DNA of 42,833 nucleotides, from positions 1 to 42,833 of the forward strand of contig NZ_JTHF01000232.1 of the NCBI RefSeq assembly GCF_001043895.1. Direction: 5' to 3'. The position numbers and the translations under genes are program-made. This DNA is from Methylobacterium indicum. Lineage in GTDB: Bacteria; Pseudomonadota; Alphaproteobacteria; Rhizobiales; Beijerinckiaceae. A model generated the notes under the pieces. That model made no database searches, had not been told where the DNA came from, and worked only from the letters and a program-made list of their open reading frames with translations. Shown here in pieces: positions 14,966 through 28,782 of the stretch (the stretch's first letter is position 1; every line of letters begins with the position of its first letter).

Positions 14966-16141
14966 ATGAAGCATTCCCCGAGGCTCTCCGGCCAGGCGTC
15001 GCTGCCGCTCCTCGTCGCGGTGACGATGACCGGAACGGTGGCGCTGCACATCTTCGTCCCGGCGCTGGCCGCGGCGGCGGCCGATCTCGGCACGACGCCG
15101 GTCGCGGCCCAGCTCACGATCACCCTCTACCTCGTCGGGCTCGCCTGCGGGCAACTCGTCTACGGTCCGCTCTCGGACCGGTTCGGCCGCCGGCCGGTCC
15201 TGATCGCCGGGCTGTCGCTCTACCTCGCGGGCCTGCTCCTCGCGATCCCCGCCCCGTCGATCGAGGTCCTGATCGTCGCCCGGGTGCTGCAATCGCTCGG
15301 GGCCTGCGGCTCGCTGGTGCTCGGCCGGGCGATGGTGCGCGACGTCTCGACCGCCACCGACGCCGCCCGCAAGATCGCGATCCTCACCATGGCGATGACG
15401 CTGACGCCGGCCCTCGCCCCGGCGATCGGCGGCCTCGTCGCCGGCGCCTTCGGCTGGCGGGCGGTGTTCGTGGTGCTGGCCGCCGTGGTGGCGGGCCTCG
15501 GCGCCCTGGTGGTGTGGACGCTGCCGGAGACGAACCGCCGGCCGATGGCGCTGCCGGGCGTCGGCGCCGTGGCGGGGGCCTATCTGCGGCTCCTGCGCAA
15601 TCCCGCCTACCGGGCCTACATGCTGGCCGGGGCCTGCGCCGGCACCAGCCTCTACGCCTTCCTGGCGGTGGCGCCGTTCCTTCTCGTCGACCGGCTCGGC
15701 CGCTCCTCCCAGGAGGTCGGGCTCGATTGCCTGATCGTGGTGGCCGGGATGGTGGTGGGCTCGGGCATCGCCGGGCGCCTCGCCGGACGGATGCCGATCC
15801 GCCGCGCGGCCAAGATCGGCAACGGCGTCTGCCTCGCCGCCGCCCTGGCGCTGCTCGCCGTCGACCGGAGCGGCGCGCTCACGGTGACGACCCTGCTGGC
15901 ACCGCTCGTGCTCTACGCCGTCGGCATCGGGCTCCTCGGGCCGAACGCGGTGGCGGGGCTGATGAACGTCGATCCCCATGCCGCCGGCTCGGCCTCGAGC
16001 CTGTACGGCTTCATGCAGATGGCGCTCGGCGCCCTGTTCACCCTGGCGGTCGCCACCTGGCACGACGGCTCGGCCATGCCGGTGGCGGTCACGCTGCTCG
16101 CGGCATCCGTCATCGCCGCCCTGTCGCTGCGGCGGACCTGA
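14966..16141 (+). CDS. MFS multidrug exporter, Bcr/CflA type
   Basis: About 391 residues with twelve predicted membrane helices. Family marks are YLVGLACGQLVYGPLSDRFG (motif A region, G-x-L-S-D-R-x-GRRPV) and the helix-4/5 part RVLQSLGACGSLVLGRAMVR with a following P-rich motif C region (TPALAPAIGGLVAG). This is the Bcr/CflA group of proton-driven drug or bicyclomycin-type exporters. ATG 14966 follows AGCAGG. The substrate is not known. The palindrome at 14920-14935 lies in its leader, and a hairpin at 16144-16162 follows the stop. Confidence 0.88.
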   Translation: MKHSPRLSGQASLPLLVAVTMTGTVALHIFVPALAAAAADLGTTPVAAQLTITLYLVGLACGQLVYGPLSDRFGRRPVLIAGLSLYLAGLLLAIPAPSIEVLIVARVLQSLGACGSLVLGRAMVRDVSTATDAARKIAILTMAMTLTPALAPAIGGLVAGAFGWRAVFVVLAAVVAGLGALVVWTLPETNRRPMALPGVGAVAGAYLRLLRNPAYRAYMLAGACAGTSLYAFLAVAPFLLVDRLGRSSQEVGLDCLIVVAGMVVGSGIAGRLAGRMPIRRAAKIGNGVCLAAALALLAVDRSGALTVTTLLAPLVLYAVGIGLLGPNAVAGLMNVDPHAAGSASSLYGFMQMALGALFTLAVATWHDGSAMPVAVTLLAASVIAALSLRRT

Positions 16142-16143
16142 CG

Positions 16144-16162
16144 GGTGGCCTCACCCGCCACC
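16144..16162 (+). terminator. Hairpin after the MFS gene
   Basis: GGTGGC / GCCACC pair around a 7-base loop, three bases after the MFS stop. There is no T-run, so termination here would be weak or Rho-aided. Confidence 0.35.
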
Positions 16163-16182
16163 GGCGAGCCTGTGAACAGACG

Positions 16183-16198
16183 TTAACCTTTCCTTAAC
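16183..16198. promoter_or_regulatory. CtrA-type box 1 (TTAA-N7-TTAAC)
   Basis: TTAA at 16183-16186, a 7-base spacer and TTAAC at 16194-16198 match exactly the full CtrA consensus of alphaproteobacteria. If it overlaps a -35 element, transcription would begin near 16220, about 50 bases before the peptidase start codon. The match is seen; binding is inferred. Confidence 0.65.
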
Positions 16199-16238
16199 TC
16201 GGCCGTTGCCCTCACGGACCCGGCGTGCGACCAACTCG

Positions 16239-16254
16239 TTAACGAGAGCTTAAC
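16239..16254. promoter_or_regulatory. CtrA-type box 2 (TTAA-N7-TTAAC)
   Basis: A second exact TTAA-N7-TTAAC lies 56 bases after the first. Its first half is also the centre of the perfect palindrome CTCGTTAACGAG (16235-16246). It ends 19 bases before the ATG at 16274, so it would lie near or after the transcription start and could act as a repressing site. Confidence 0.65.
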
Positions 16255-16273
16255 GGGTGTGGGTGCGGGTCGG

Positions 16274-16912
16274 ATGCGTATCGCGGGTCGCAAGAACGGT
16301 ATCGGACAGGCTGCATTCGCGGCCGTCGCCCTCCTGGCCTCGGTGACGGGCGCCGGCAGCCAGACCCTGGCGGCACTCCCCGCCGTCACCATCCCGGCGG
16401 CCCCCGTCGGCGAGGCGCGACCGGTCCCGGCCTGGACCGAGTTCTGCGCCCGCTACGCCCGGGAATGCGCCGTGGACACGAGCGAGCCGACGGAGGTCAC
16501 CCTGACCCCGCGGCTGTGGCAGACGGTCACGACGGTCAACCGCCAGGTCAACACCGGCTTGCGCGCCGTCACCGACCAGGAGCACTGGGGCGTGCCCGAC
16601 CGCTGGGACCTCGCCGAGGATGGCTCGGGCGATTGCGAGGATTTCCAGCTCCTCAAGCGCAAGCTGCTGGCCCAGGCCGGCCTGCCCCGCCGCGCCATGC
16701 GCATGACCGTCGTCATCGACGAGAAGGGCGAGGGCCACGCCGTCCTGATGCTGCGTACCGACCGCGGCGACTTCGTCCTCGACAACAAGACCAGCGCCGT
16801 GCTCCCCTGGCACAAGACCGGCTACACCTACATCAAGCGCGAGGCCGACGAGGCCATGCGCTGGGTCTCCCTCGGCCGGGCGGTGTCGCCGGTCGTCACC
16901 GCGAACCGCTAG
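16274..16912 (+). CDS. Transglutaminase-like cysteine peptidase (BTLCP / peptidase C93 family)
   Basis: About 212 residues with an N-terminal signal peptide (hydrophobic run AAFAAVALLASVTGAGS, likely cleavage near LAA-LPAV), so a periplasmic enzyme. The catalytic triad is visible: Cys in GSGDCEDFQ (about residue 120), His in GEGHAVLM (about 155), Asp in FVLDNKTS (about 171). The segment DRWDLAEDGSGDCEDF is diagnostic of the bacterial transglutaminase-like cysteine proteinase family that includes LapG. LapG cuts large surface adhesins, but no LapD- or adhesin-like gene is in this window. ATG 16274 is chosen over GTG 16259, which would almost abut the CtrA-type box at 16239-16254. Confidence 0.88.
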   Translation: MRIAGRKNGIGQAAFAAVALLASVTGAGSQTLAALPAVTIPAAPVGEARPVPAWTEFCARYARECAVDTSEPTEVTLTPRLWQTVTTVNRQVNTGLRAVTDQEHWGVPDRWDLAEDGSGDCEDFQLLKRKLLAQAGLPRRAMRMTVVIDEKGEGHAVLMLRTDRGDFVLDNKTSAVLPWHKTGYTYIKREADEAMRWVSLGRAVSPVVTANR

Positions 16913-17177
16913 CCTCCGGCTCGAACCGGGCCGCCAGGGCCTCGCTCGCCAGGATGGCGCTGCCGTTGGTCCAGGGCAGCGGCAGGATCACCCGCACGCC
17001 GGGCGCCGGCTCCGGGATCACCGGACGGGCGAGCGGCGCGGCGATCGGCACCGGGTCGAGACCGGGCCGCAGCGTGAGGGCCGCGGCCTCCCGGCCGCCC
17101 CGGGCGAGCAGCGCGACCGACCCGATCGCGACGATGAGCGCGGCCTGGAGTCCCAGCCGGCGTAGGGTCCGCATCAT
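16896..17177 (-). CDS. Small membrane-anchored or exported hypothetical protein
   Basis: About 93 residues: a basic N-terminus MMRTLRRLGLQ, a hydrophobic segment AALIVAIGSVALLA, then a Pro-rich extracytoplasmic part ending LPLPWTNGSAILASEALAAR. The last 17 bases overlap the end of the peptidase gene, tail to tail. The hydrophobic segment fits either a signal peptide or an anchor. The start is ATG 17177, immediately followed by a second ATG. The family is not recognised; the support is coding character and a plausible export signal. Confidence 0.55.
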   Translation of the reverse strand: MMRTLRRLGLQAALIVAIGSVALLARGGREAAALTLRPGLDPVPIAAPLARPVIPEPAPGVRVILPLPWTNGSAILASEALAARFEPEASGSR

Positions 17178-17441
17178 GTGAGCACCCGCCTGTCCTGCGG
17201 CGACCGTGTCTGGGACCAGTCGCTCGTTGGACAAGACCATCGAGCCGGGCCGCTTAACGTCCGGTCGTCGGGACGTCCGCTCTCTTCCCGGCGAGGCGAC
17301 GACTTATCGCGATGATGAACGGAGGTTTTACACTGATCTCCACCCGGTGGTAACCTTGACGGATCGTCCTCGCGCCGGGCCGCGGACGGGCGGCGTGCCT
17401 CGGGATGGGCCGGAGCGGACGCGTGCGCTATATTCCCCGGC

Positions 17442-18851
17442 ATGAGGATGCAGCGGGGAACGGTGCGGATGGGGTGGCCGGCGGGACGGATGCTGTCGCG
17501 GCTCGTCCTGTGGGGCCTGCTCGCGGGCCTGAGCGCCCCCGGCCCCGTCCACGCGCAATATTACGACGAGGGCTACGCCCCGCGCCGCGTGACGGAGGGC
17601 GCCTACGGCTACCGCCGCCGCGATCCCGGCTACCGGCCGGCGCCCGAGCCGCAGCGGCAGTTCTACTGGCCGTGGGAGGACCGCCCGGCGGCGGCGCCCC
17701 AGGCGCAGGATTACGGCCAGCCCGCGGCTCGCGGCGGCTACCGCACGCCCCGCCCGCGGCGCGAGCGCGAGCGCGAGGTCGTGCACAGCCGCGAGGGCCG
17801 CTCGGTGCAGCGGCCCAAGCCCCGCCCGGCTCCGGTCGTGGCGCGGCCCGCCGCCCCGAAGCCAAAGACCGACCCGGCGACCCAGATCGCGGTGTTCGGC
17901 GATTCCCTCGCCGAGCTGCTCGGCCAGGGCCTCGACACCGTCTACGAATCCTCGCCCGACGTGGCGGTGATCCGCCGCGCCAAGGGCGACAGCGGCCTCG
18001 TGCGCAAGGACGTGGTCGACTGGCCGAAGGCGGCGGAGGACTACCTCAAGACCAACCCGAAGGTCTCCTACGCCGTGGTGATGGTGGGCGCCAACGACCG
18101 CCAGCCCCTGCGCGACGGCGACCAGACCGTCGATCCCCTGAGCGAGCGCTGGCGCACCCTCTACCGCGACCGGGTCGACGCGCTCCTCAAGGTCTTTTCC
18201 GACCGCAAGGTCCCGGTCGTCTGGGTCGGCGAGCCGCCGATGAAGAGCGACACCCTCTCGGCCGACATCACCTCGCTCAACGAGATCTTTCGCGACCGGG
18301 TGCAGCGGGCGGGCGGCGTCTACGTCGACATCTGGCCGGCCTTCGTCGACGAGAACAACCGCTACGCCGCGACCGGGCCGGACCTCGAGGGCCAGCAGGC
18401 GAAGCTGCGCACCGCCGACGGCGTGCACTTCACGCAAGCGGGCGCCCGCAAGGCGGCGCATTTCGCCGATGTCGAGATCAAGCGGCTGATCGAGGCCAAG
18501 GGCGGCAGCCCGACCCCGCCCGACGCGGTGGCGGCCGTGAGCCCCGAGGCGCCGCCGCCCGCCGCCGGCCCGGTCAAGCTCGACGACGACGCGGCGATCG
18601 ACCGGCTCATCACCGCGATGCTGCCGAGCCTGCCCGAGCCCCCCGGCATCCCGGCGCTCCCGGTCAAGCCGGCCGCCGGCCCGGTGGTGCCGCTGACCCG
18701 CACCGAGGTCGCGCCCAACGGCCAGCTCGTCACCGGCCGGCCCCGGATCGACCGCGACACCGGCTATACCCTGGAGCGCAGCCTGACCCGCGGCGTCGCC
18801 CCCCCACCCCAGCCGGGCCGGGCGGACGATTTCCGCTGGCCGCGGGGGTGA
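17442..18851 (+). CDS. Exported SGNH/GDSL hydrolase-like protein (DUF459 family)
   Basis: About 469 residues. A signal peptide (LVLWGLLAGLSAPGPVHA, cleaved before QYYDE) is followed by a Tyr/Arg/Pro-rich low-complexity region to about residue 145. The hydrolase domain then contains IAVFGDSLAELLG (catalytic Ser, about 151-158), VVMVGANDRQPL (block III Asn, about 215) and TADGVHFTQAGARK (block V Asp/His, about 325). The DUF459 family has this SGNH triad and is periplasmic; an acyl-esterase role on glycans is likely but unproven. The C-terminal 130 residues are Pro/Ala-rich. ATG 17442 is taken; ATG 17448 or 17469 are possible. It is convergent with the TonB receptor, with 3 bases between stops. 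Confidence 0.85.
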   Translation: MRMQRGTVRMGWPAGRMLSRLVLWGLLAGLSAPGPVHAQYYDEGYAPRRVTEGAYGYRRRDPGYRPAPEPQRQFYWPWEDRPAAAPQAQDYGQPAARGGYRTPRPRREREREVVHSREGRSVQRPKPRPAPVVARPAAPKPKTDPATQIAVFGDSLAELLGQGLDTVYESSPDVAVIRRAKGDSGLVRKDVVDWPKAAEDYLKTNPKVSYAVVMVGANDRQPLRDGDQTVDPLSERWRTLYRDRVDALLKVFSDRKVPVVWVGEPPMKSDTLSADITSLNEIFRDRVQRAGGVYVDIWPAFVDENNRYAATGPDLEGQQAKLRTADGVHFTQAGARKAAHFADVEIKRLIEAKGGSPTPPDAVAAVSPEAPPPAAGPVKLDDDAAIDRLITAMLPSLPEPPGIPALPVKPAAGPVVPLTRTEVAPNGQLVTGRPRIDRDTGYTLERSLTRGVAPPPQPGRADDFRWPRG

Positions 18852-18854
18852 GGG

Positions 18855-21077
18855 CTACAGCCGCGCCGTGAGCGTCGCCAGCACCGAGAACGGCGCGCCC
18901 GGAATGTTGTTGAACTGGTTGAACGGCGCCTCGATGTAGCGCGCGTTGGTCAGGTTCTTCAGGTTCAGGGCGAACCGGGCGTGCTCGTTGAGATCGTAGA
19001 AGATCGCGGCATCGACGCGGGTATAGGCGCCGACCTTGTAGGTGTTGGTGATGTCGCCGAAGCGCGAACCGACATGGGTCACGCCGGCGCCAAGACCGAG
19101 GCCGCGCCAGAATCCCTCGTCGAACTGGTAGGTGGTCCAGACGCTGCCGCTGAATTGCGGTGCGCCGTCGAGCCGGTTGCCAACCGGGATGCTCGTGTCG
19201 CGCGTCACCCGGGCATCGGTGTAGCCGACGCCGCCGATGACCTTCCAGCCCGGCAGGATCGTGCCGGCGAGATCGGCCTCGACGCCCTTCGAGCGCTGCT
19301 GCCCGGTGATGATCGAGAAGCCGGTATTGATCGGATCGTTCGCCGCGACGTTGTTGCGGGTGATGTCGAACACCGAGGCGGTCAAGCTCAGGTCGGGCGA
19401 GAACTCGAACCGGGTACCGACCTCGACCTGCTCGCCGGTTTCCGGCGGCGGGTTGGCGGCACCGAAGACGTTGGCGGTCTGCGGCTTGAACGAGGTGGTG
19501 TAGCTCGCATAGAGCGCCAGGGGCTCGGCGACCCGGTAGATCAGCCCGATCCGCGGCGACACGCCGGAAAGCTCCTGATCCGGCGGGATCGTGCGCGAGG
19601 TCGGCGTACGGCTGAAGTAGAACTGCGAGCCGGTGTCGTAGCGCACGCCCAGCAGCAATTGCAGGCCGTAGCCGAGGTCGATCTGGTCCTGGGCGTAGAG
19701 CCCGGTCAGCTCGGTCTTCTGCTTCAGGTCGCTCTGCAGCGACAGCGCACCCGGCAGGGCGAGGCCCGGAACGGGGTTGAGGAAGCTCACCGAGGCGAGC
19801 GGACCTTGCGTGGTGATCGCCCGCCGGTAGCCGTTGACGTACTCGACCCCGAGGAGCGCCGTGTGGCGCAGGCCCAGCCAGTCGAACTTCGCCACCAGCT
19901 CGGTCTGGCTGTCGACGGCGGCGTAGGTCGAGGTGGTGGCCGTGGTGCGGCGGGTGAGCGTGAGCCCGTTGGCCGAGACGCCGTTGGCCCGGGCCGCGAT
20001 CGCGTCGAAGCTGCCGCCCTGCGCGTTGATCACCTGGCGCAGCATCAGGTGCTCGTTGACGTCGTGCTCGACTTTCAACGTGCCGAAATTCGCATTGGCG
20101 TTGTAGCGCGAGAACGGCTCGCCGTAGTAGCGCGCGATGTTGTCGAGGGGCACGCGGCCGTTCCGGGCGACCAGCCCCTCGTCGTAGACCGTGTCCTGCC
20201 GGGTGAACTCGCCGATGAACGAGACCCGTGTGTCGGGGCTCGGGTTCCAGCTGAAGGCCGGCGCGATGAAGAACCGGGAATTGTCGCGCCCGGCGAGGTC
20301 GCGAAACGTCGGGTCGACCTGCGTCCCGAAGCTGAGGCGGGCGGCGAGCCCCTCGACCCCCGGCACGGCCCCGGAAGCCGAGCCCTGGACCCGCCGGAAG
20401 CCGAAGCTGCCGCCCTGGATGCTGGCATCCGCCGTCGGCACCAGGCTCGGCTGGCGGGTGACGATGTTGATGACGCCGCCCGGATCGCCCCGCCCGTAGA
20501 GCACCGAGGCCGGACCTTTGAGCACCTCGATGCGCTCGACATCGGCGAGGTCGCGCTGGACCGGGTAGAACGTGTTGGCCTGGTTCATGAACACGCCGTC
20601 GATGGCGTAGGTCTGGGTCCGGAAGCCGCGGATGATGAAGGTGTCGCTGCGGCCCTGGATGGTGCCGCCCGGCTGCACGTTGCTGACGTTGAACAGGGCA
20701 TCGGCGAGCCGGGTTTCGGCCCGGTCGACGATCACCTCGCGCGGCACGACGTTGACGGTCTGGGGGACGTCGCGCAGGGGCGTGTCGGTCTTCGTCGCGG
20801 TGGCGCTGCGGGTGGCGCGATAGCCCTGGACCGGGCCGGTGGCGGTTTCCCGGAACTGCGGTGCGCCCGCGACGGTGATCGTATCGAGGGCGATCGCCTC
20901 GCCGGCCTCCTGCGCCCATGAGCCGCCCGCGCCGAGAACCGGCGCCGCGCCCGCGAGCAGAGCGACGAGCAGCGGCGACCGATGCCGGCGGGCGGGGCAT
21001 GGACGTGGGCGCACGGGAACCTCGAGTGACGAAAAAAAGGCCTCTCGCCGCGTAAGCGGCTGGTTCTCGGCAATCAA
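18855..21077 (-). CDS. TonB-dependent siderophore receptor
   Basis: About 740 residues, the usual size of outer-membrane siderophore receptors. After a signal region (SPLLVALLAGAAPVLGAGGS) the plug domain is clear: DTPLRDVPQTVNVVPREVI, SDTFIIRGF, YAIDGVFMNQ and VLKGPASVLYGRGDPGGVIN. The 22-strand barrel follows, with the TonB-type segment LALYASYTTSFKPQ and the C-terminal NLTNARYIEAPF. The last residue is Leu, not the usual Phe or Trp. The start is uncertain: the longest frame uses TTG 21077, and GTG 21014 (VRPRPCPARRHRSPLL) with GAGG upstream would give a more normal signal peptide. Iron uptake is inferred; no other uptake genes lie beside it. Confidence 0.88.
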   Translation of the reverse strand: MIAENQPLTRREAFFSSLEVPVRPRPCPARRHRSPLLVALLAGAAPVLGAGGSWAQEAGEAIALDTITVAGAPQFRETATGPVQGYRATRSATATKTDTPLRDVPQTVNVVPREVIVDRAETRLADALFNVSNVQPGGTIQGRSDTFIIRGFRTQTYAIDGVFMNQANTFYPVQRDLADVERIEVLKGPASVLYGRGDPGGVINIVTRQPSLVPTADASIQGGSFGFRRVQGSASGAVPGVEGLAARLSFGTQVDPTFRDLAGRDNSRFFIAPAFSWNPSPDTRVSFIGEFTRQDTVYDEGLVARNGRVPLDNIARYYGEPFSRYNANANFGTLKVEHDVNEHLMLRQVINAQGGSFDAIAARANGVSANGLTLTRRTTATTSTYAAVDSQTELVAKFDWLGLRHTALLGVEYVNGYRRAITTQGPLASVSFLNPVPGLALPGALSLQSDLKQKTELTGLYAQDQIDLGYGLQLLLGVRYDTGSQFYFSRTPTSRTIPPDQELSGVSPRIGLIYRVAEPLALYASYTTSFKPQTANVFGAANPPPETGEQVEVGTRFEFSPDLSLTASVFDITRNNVAANDPINTGFSIITGQQRSKGVEADLAGTILPGWKVIGGVGYTDARVTRDTSIPVGNRLDGAPQFSGSVWTTYQFDEGFWRGLGLGAGVTHVGSRFGDITNTYKVGAYTRVDAAIFYDLNEHARFALNLKNLTNARYIEAPFNQFNNIPGAPFSVLATLTARL

Positions 21078-21097
21078 TCATTTCATCCCAACAAGCT

Positions 21098-21112
21098 CTG
21101 GAATGATTCCAG
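21098..21112. promoter_or_regulatory. Palindrome upstream of the TonB receptor
   Basis: CTGGAA-TGA-TTCCAG, perfect 6-base arms around 3 bases, lies about 20 bases before the longest receptor start. A second palindrome TTCAT-TGC-ATGAA is at 21186-21198. Either could be an iron-responsive operator, but neither is a clear Fur or Irr consensus. Confidence 0.3.
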
Positions 21113-21327
21113 CCCTGGACGCTATCGTCATTGGTGTTGCATCGACGCATCTTTCCCAGTGTTCGACGCCCCGGGCCACGCACCTTTCATTGCATGAATT
21201 AGAATAGGTCCAATAAGATCGGTCGATGACGGCTGAGGCCGCGCGCTCCCGACGGAGTCCGGTTTCGGATGGCCCCTGCCCTGCCGGGCGCCCATGCAAA
21301 GCCTTCGTTGGGAAACCTCGAATGCGA

Positions 21328-21353
21328 GGGTCCCGGAAACGACGACGGGACCC
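21328..21353 (-). terminator. GC-rich stem-loop downstream of gltD
   Basis: GGGTCCCG (21328-21335) pairs with CGGGACCC (21346-21353) around a 10-base loop, about 80 bases after the gltD stop. No T-run follows on the minus strand; it is a possible end of the glutamate synthase transcript. Confidence 0.35.
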
Positions 21354-21435
21354 GCCCCGGATGAAGCGGATCCCGCGTATCGATGCTCGACTTCATGACC
21401 GGCGGGGGCTGGGCGCCCCCGCGGACCGATCCGCC

Positions 21436-22863
<1,428 letters not shown>

Positions 22864-22908
22864 CGGGTGAGTGCTCAGTTCGTGAAGTGGTCGGGCCGGC
22901 GGCGGGTC

Positions 22909-23511
22909 TTAGGCGACCCCGGCGACGGTGGCGGATGTGGGGAGCGCGTCCCCGCAGCGGGTGAGCCAGGCCCGGATCGCGGGCCGGCCCGAGAGGTCGA
23001 ATCCGCCCTCGTCGGCGAATTGCGTATAGGCGAAGAGGGCGACATCCGCGATGCTGACGGCCTCGCCGACGAACCACGCGGCGGTGGTCAAGTGTCGCTC
23101 CATCCGGTCGAGGGCGGCCTCGCCCCCGGCGACCTTCTTCGGGTCGCGGGTCTCGGCCGGCTCGCCCCGGTAGCGCATGTGGAAACGGCAGACCGCGATC
23201 GTCGGCTCGTGGCTGTACTGCTCCCAGAACAGCCACTCGTCGATCTTGGCCTGTATCCAGGCGTCGTCCGGCAGCAGGGCGGAGCCGCGGGCGAGGTACC
23301 GGATGATGGCGTTCGACTGGGCGAGGCAGCGCCCATCCGGGAACTCGACCCCGGGCACCTGGCCGGCGGGGAAGCGGGCCAGATAGTCGGCCGTGCGGCT
23401 CTCCCCCTTCATGATGTCGATCGGGATCCAGTCATAGGCGAGCCCGAGGCGATCGGCGACGTACCGCACCTTCAGGCAGTTGCCCGACATCGTGTCGCCG
23501 TAGATCTTCAC
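22909..23511 (-). CDS. Glutathione S-transferase family protein
   Basis: About 200 residues. The N-terminal thioredoxin-like domain starts MKIYGDTMSGNCLKVRYVAD and has the cis-Pro in GQVPGVEFPDG. The glutathione-binding turn is LAQSNAIIRYLA (about residues 64-75), which is normally E-S/T-x-I. The C-terminal helical domain reads AKIDEWLFWEQYSHEP... and ALDRMERHL, ending with VSIADVALFAYTQFADEGGF, which has the N-capping SIAD motif. It would conjugate glutathione or act as a chaperone-like GST in the cytoplasm. It sits between gltD (45 bases) and brnA (15 bases). Confidence 0.88.
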   Translation of the reverse strand: MKIYGDTMSGNCLKVRYVADRLGLAYDWIPIDIMKGESRTADYLARFPAGQVPGVEFPDGRCLAQSNAIIRYLARGSALLPDDAWIQAKIDEWLFWEQYSHEPTIAVCRFHMRYRGEPAETRDPKKVAGGEAALDRMERHLTTAAWFVGEAVSIADVALFAYTQFADEGGFDLSGRPAIRAWLTRCGDALPTSATVAGVA

Positions 23512-23526
23512 CTTCGGGCTCTCCCC

Positions 23527-23817
23527 TTACCCGGCGTCGTGCAGGCTGTCGTGCTTCTGCAGCCATTGCCGCAGGGCGGTGTCCAGGATCATCTCCCAGC
23601 CGTTCCCGAAAGCGCGGAAACGGTCGAGCAATTCGACCGGAAGCTCGATCGATTCGAGCCGGCCGCTCTCGCCGGGCTCGCGGCCCCGGCGGATCAGCTT
23701 GCCGCCTTCGTAGTGGAAGGCCCGTTCGAAGAACTCGTCGGTCAATTCCGGGGCGTCGTCGGGATCGTGCCAAACCTCATCGGAGGAGGTGAGCATATCG
23801 GGCTTGCTCGCGGTCAT
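23527..23817 (-). CDS. brnA: BrnA-type antitoxin
   Basis: About 96 residues. The acidic N-terminus (SSDEVWHDPDDAPELTDEFF) leads into ERAFHYEGGKLIRRGR, typical of BrnA. The C-terminal ribbon-helix-helix part is RLESIELPVELLDRFRAFG then WEMILDTALRQWLQKH. BrnA neutralises BrnT and, with it, represses the operon by binding DNA. ATG 23817 has AGGAAGG four bases upstream and overlaps the toxin gene by 41 bases; a later in-frame ATG at 23796 is less likely. Confidence 0.82.
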   Translation of the reverse strand: MTASKPDMLTSSDEVWHDPDDAPELTDEFFERAFHYEGGKLIRRGREPGESGRLESIELPVELLDRFRAFGNGWEMILDTALRQWLQKHDSLHDAG

Positions 23818-24049
23818 TCGCCTTCCTCATGCTGATGATCCGACGGTCGTCCCCACGGTCGGTCCACACCACGACGACCATCCGGCCATCGAGGCGGCCA
23901 TAGGTCTGTGTGCGCACCTCACCGTAATCGGCCCTCCGGTCCACGATGTTCAAGGTGTGACCGGAGAACACCTCTTCACAACGCGCGAAGTCCAAGCCCC
24001 GCTCATGCAGGGTCCGCTCCCGCTTGGCCGGGTCGTAGACGAGTGTCAC
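23777..24049 (-). CDS. brnT: BrnT-type toxin (ribonuclease)
   Basis: About 90 residues, as for BrnT. Its sequence follows the family pattern: YDPAKRERTLHERGLDFARC at the start, DRRADYGEVRTQTYGRLDGR in the middle, and RRIISMRKANDREQARY near the end. The RIISMRKA segment carries the basic residues conserved in this RelE-like ribonuclease fold. It precedes brnA, the standard toxin-first order, and begins 23 bases after the gltB stop. It would cut RNA and slow growth when BrnA is lost. The pair is intact, with no frameshift. Confidence 0.87.
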   Translation of the reverse strand: MTLVYDPAKRERTLHERGLDFARCEEVFSGHTLNIVDRRADYGEVRTQTYGRLDGRMVVVVWTDRGDDRRIISMRKANDREQARYAHLLR

Positions 24050-24072
24050 GGCCCGGCCTCACGGATACGTCG

Positions 24073-28782
<4,710 letters not shown>

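Noticed and set aside
18981..20921. 646-codon open frame on plus opposite the TonB receptor
   Set aside because: Shadow of the receptor; no motif, no Shine-Dalgarno, and repetitive Arg/Asp/Val/Gly composition.
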